The translations under genes were made by a program, and so were the position numbers. Below the pieces are notes generated by a model that saw only the letters and a program-made list of their open reading frames with translations, ran no database searches and was not told where the DNA came from. 64,000 nt of DNA, from assembly GCF_024723255.1 (NCBI RefSeq), contig NZ_JANIAC010000004.1:1-64000 (forward strand), given 5' to 3'. The stretch is from Aestuariibaculum sp. M13. Lineage in GTDB: Bacteria > Bacteroidota > Bacteroidia > Flavobacteriales > Flavobacteriaceae. Positions 63,638-64,000 of the stretch are shown piece after piece; positions within the stretch are counted from its first letter, which is position 1, and the number at the start of each line of letters is the position of its first letter.

Positions 63638-64000
63638 ATGAACTTAAGACTACTTTTTATATTTTTTTATTTCGGAATGATTACGGCCTTTGCTCAAACA
63701 AAGGTTAGTGGCTATGTGTTCGATGAGTACGAACAGCCGGTTTCATTCGCCAACGTATTGTTTCAAGGATCTACGAAAGGAACCATTACCGACGAGAATG
63801 GTAAGTTTTATTTAGAATCCGACGAAACCTGGGACGCCTTAACAGTATCCTTCATAGGTTATGAAACCTTAGTTATTCCGTTAGAGAAAAAAGTCAATTA
63901 TAATTTAAAGTTCATATTAAAAGAAGAAGCAGCGCAATTAGATCAGGTATTAATTGTGTCTGGTAAACAATCTAAAAAGAACAATCCGGCGATTGATATT
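63638..64000 (+). CDS. DUF5686 / carboxypeptidase-regulatory-like domain protein (partial, runs off the window)
   Basis: The first 121 codons of an exported protein. A signal peptide (about 1-20, AFA|QTK) is followed by a carboxypeptidase regulatory-like beta-sandwich (VSGYVFDEYEQPVSFANV, GTITDENGKFYL), the usual start of Bacteroidota outer-membrane proteins with DUF5686. The tail reads KKNNPAIDI, as in that family. The barrel part lies past the window end. Function unknown. Confidence 0.78.
   Translation, partial: MNLRLLFIFFYFGMITAFAQTKVSGYVFDEYEQPVSFANVLFQGSTKGTITDENGKFYLESDETWDALTVSFIGYETLVIPLEKKVNYNLKFILKEEAAQLDQVLIVSGKQSKKNNPAIDI

Overview
This window is chromosomal DNA of a Bacteroidota bacterium, most likely a marine member of the Flavobacteriaceae. 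The DNA is AT-rich. The evidence is family-level: a PorP/SprF type IX secretion protein, a short primary sigma factor of about 287 residues, promoters of the Bacteroidota type (TTTG near -33 and TAnnTTTG near -7), paired OmpH/Skp-like chaperones beside bamA, a NifU protein with a duplicated N-terminal domain, and SusCD-independent sulfatase, polygalacturonase and xylose genes. No prophage, insertion sequence or CRISPR array was seen.

Layout. 1-480: the tail of an rRNA operon (5S rRNA) and tRNA-Lys. 490-14460: NifU protein, PorP/SprF, gamma-carbonic anhydrase, then a long leftward envelope and cofactor block (CBS protein, NAD kinase, DUF6089 protein, uppS, bamA, two OmpH proteins, murI), facing rightward pdxJ, an alpha/beta hydrolase and a YwqK-TonB_C gene interrupted by one in-frame amber codon. 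14510-18560: small holin-like membrane protein, tig, clpP and clpX. 18790-29950: GH3-like protein, DUF2797 protein, rpoD-rpsU, an AsmA-like protein, a queuosine-precursor transporter, a folK-deoxynucleoside kinase fusion, a lipoprotein, a GH28 enzyme and a TrmH-family methyltransferase. 30075-38458 is rich in DNA repair genes: mutS, a tandemly duplicated tRNA-Gly/tRNA-Leu pair, and a divergent SOS-like cassette (LexA-like S24 repressor facing an error-prone DnaE-like polymerase and DinB). 38736-47316: a PhoD-like phosphatase and a sulfatase, then a GntR-xylB-xylA xylose operon. 47390-55697: a repetitive lipoprotein, Kdo transferase, DegT aminotransferase with galE, lspA, fabD, an FAD enzyme and a DUF6807 protein. 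55783-64000: a membrane-anchored DHFR fusion near thyA and a nucleoside transporter, a bifunctional nuclease, etfAB, pdhB and the start of a DUF5686 protein.

Genes that work together. UppS, BamA, the OmpH chaperones, MurI, WaaA and LspA all serve envelope building. FolK-dNK, DHFR, ThyA and the nucleoside transporter converge on folate and thymidylate supply. The LexA-like regulator, DnaE-like polymerase and DinB form a damage-inducible translesion module whose 73-base intergenic region holds a perfect 15-base palindrome between two mirror-image -7 boxes. GntR, XylB and XylA feed xylose into the pentose phosphate pathway. The strongest leads for follow-up are this repressor/polymerase divergon, the amber-interrupted YwqK-TonB_C gene, the 2TM-DHFR fusion and two unexplained inverted repeats (tig promoter, etfA downstream region).
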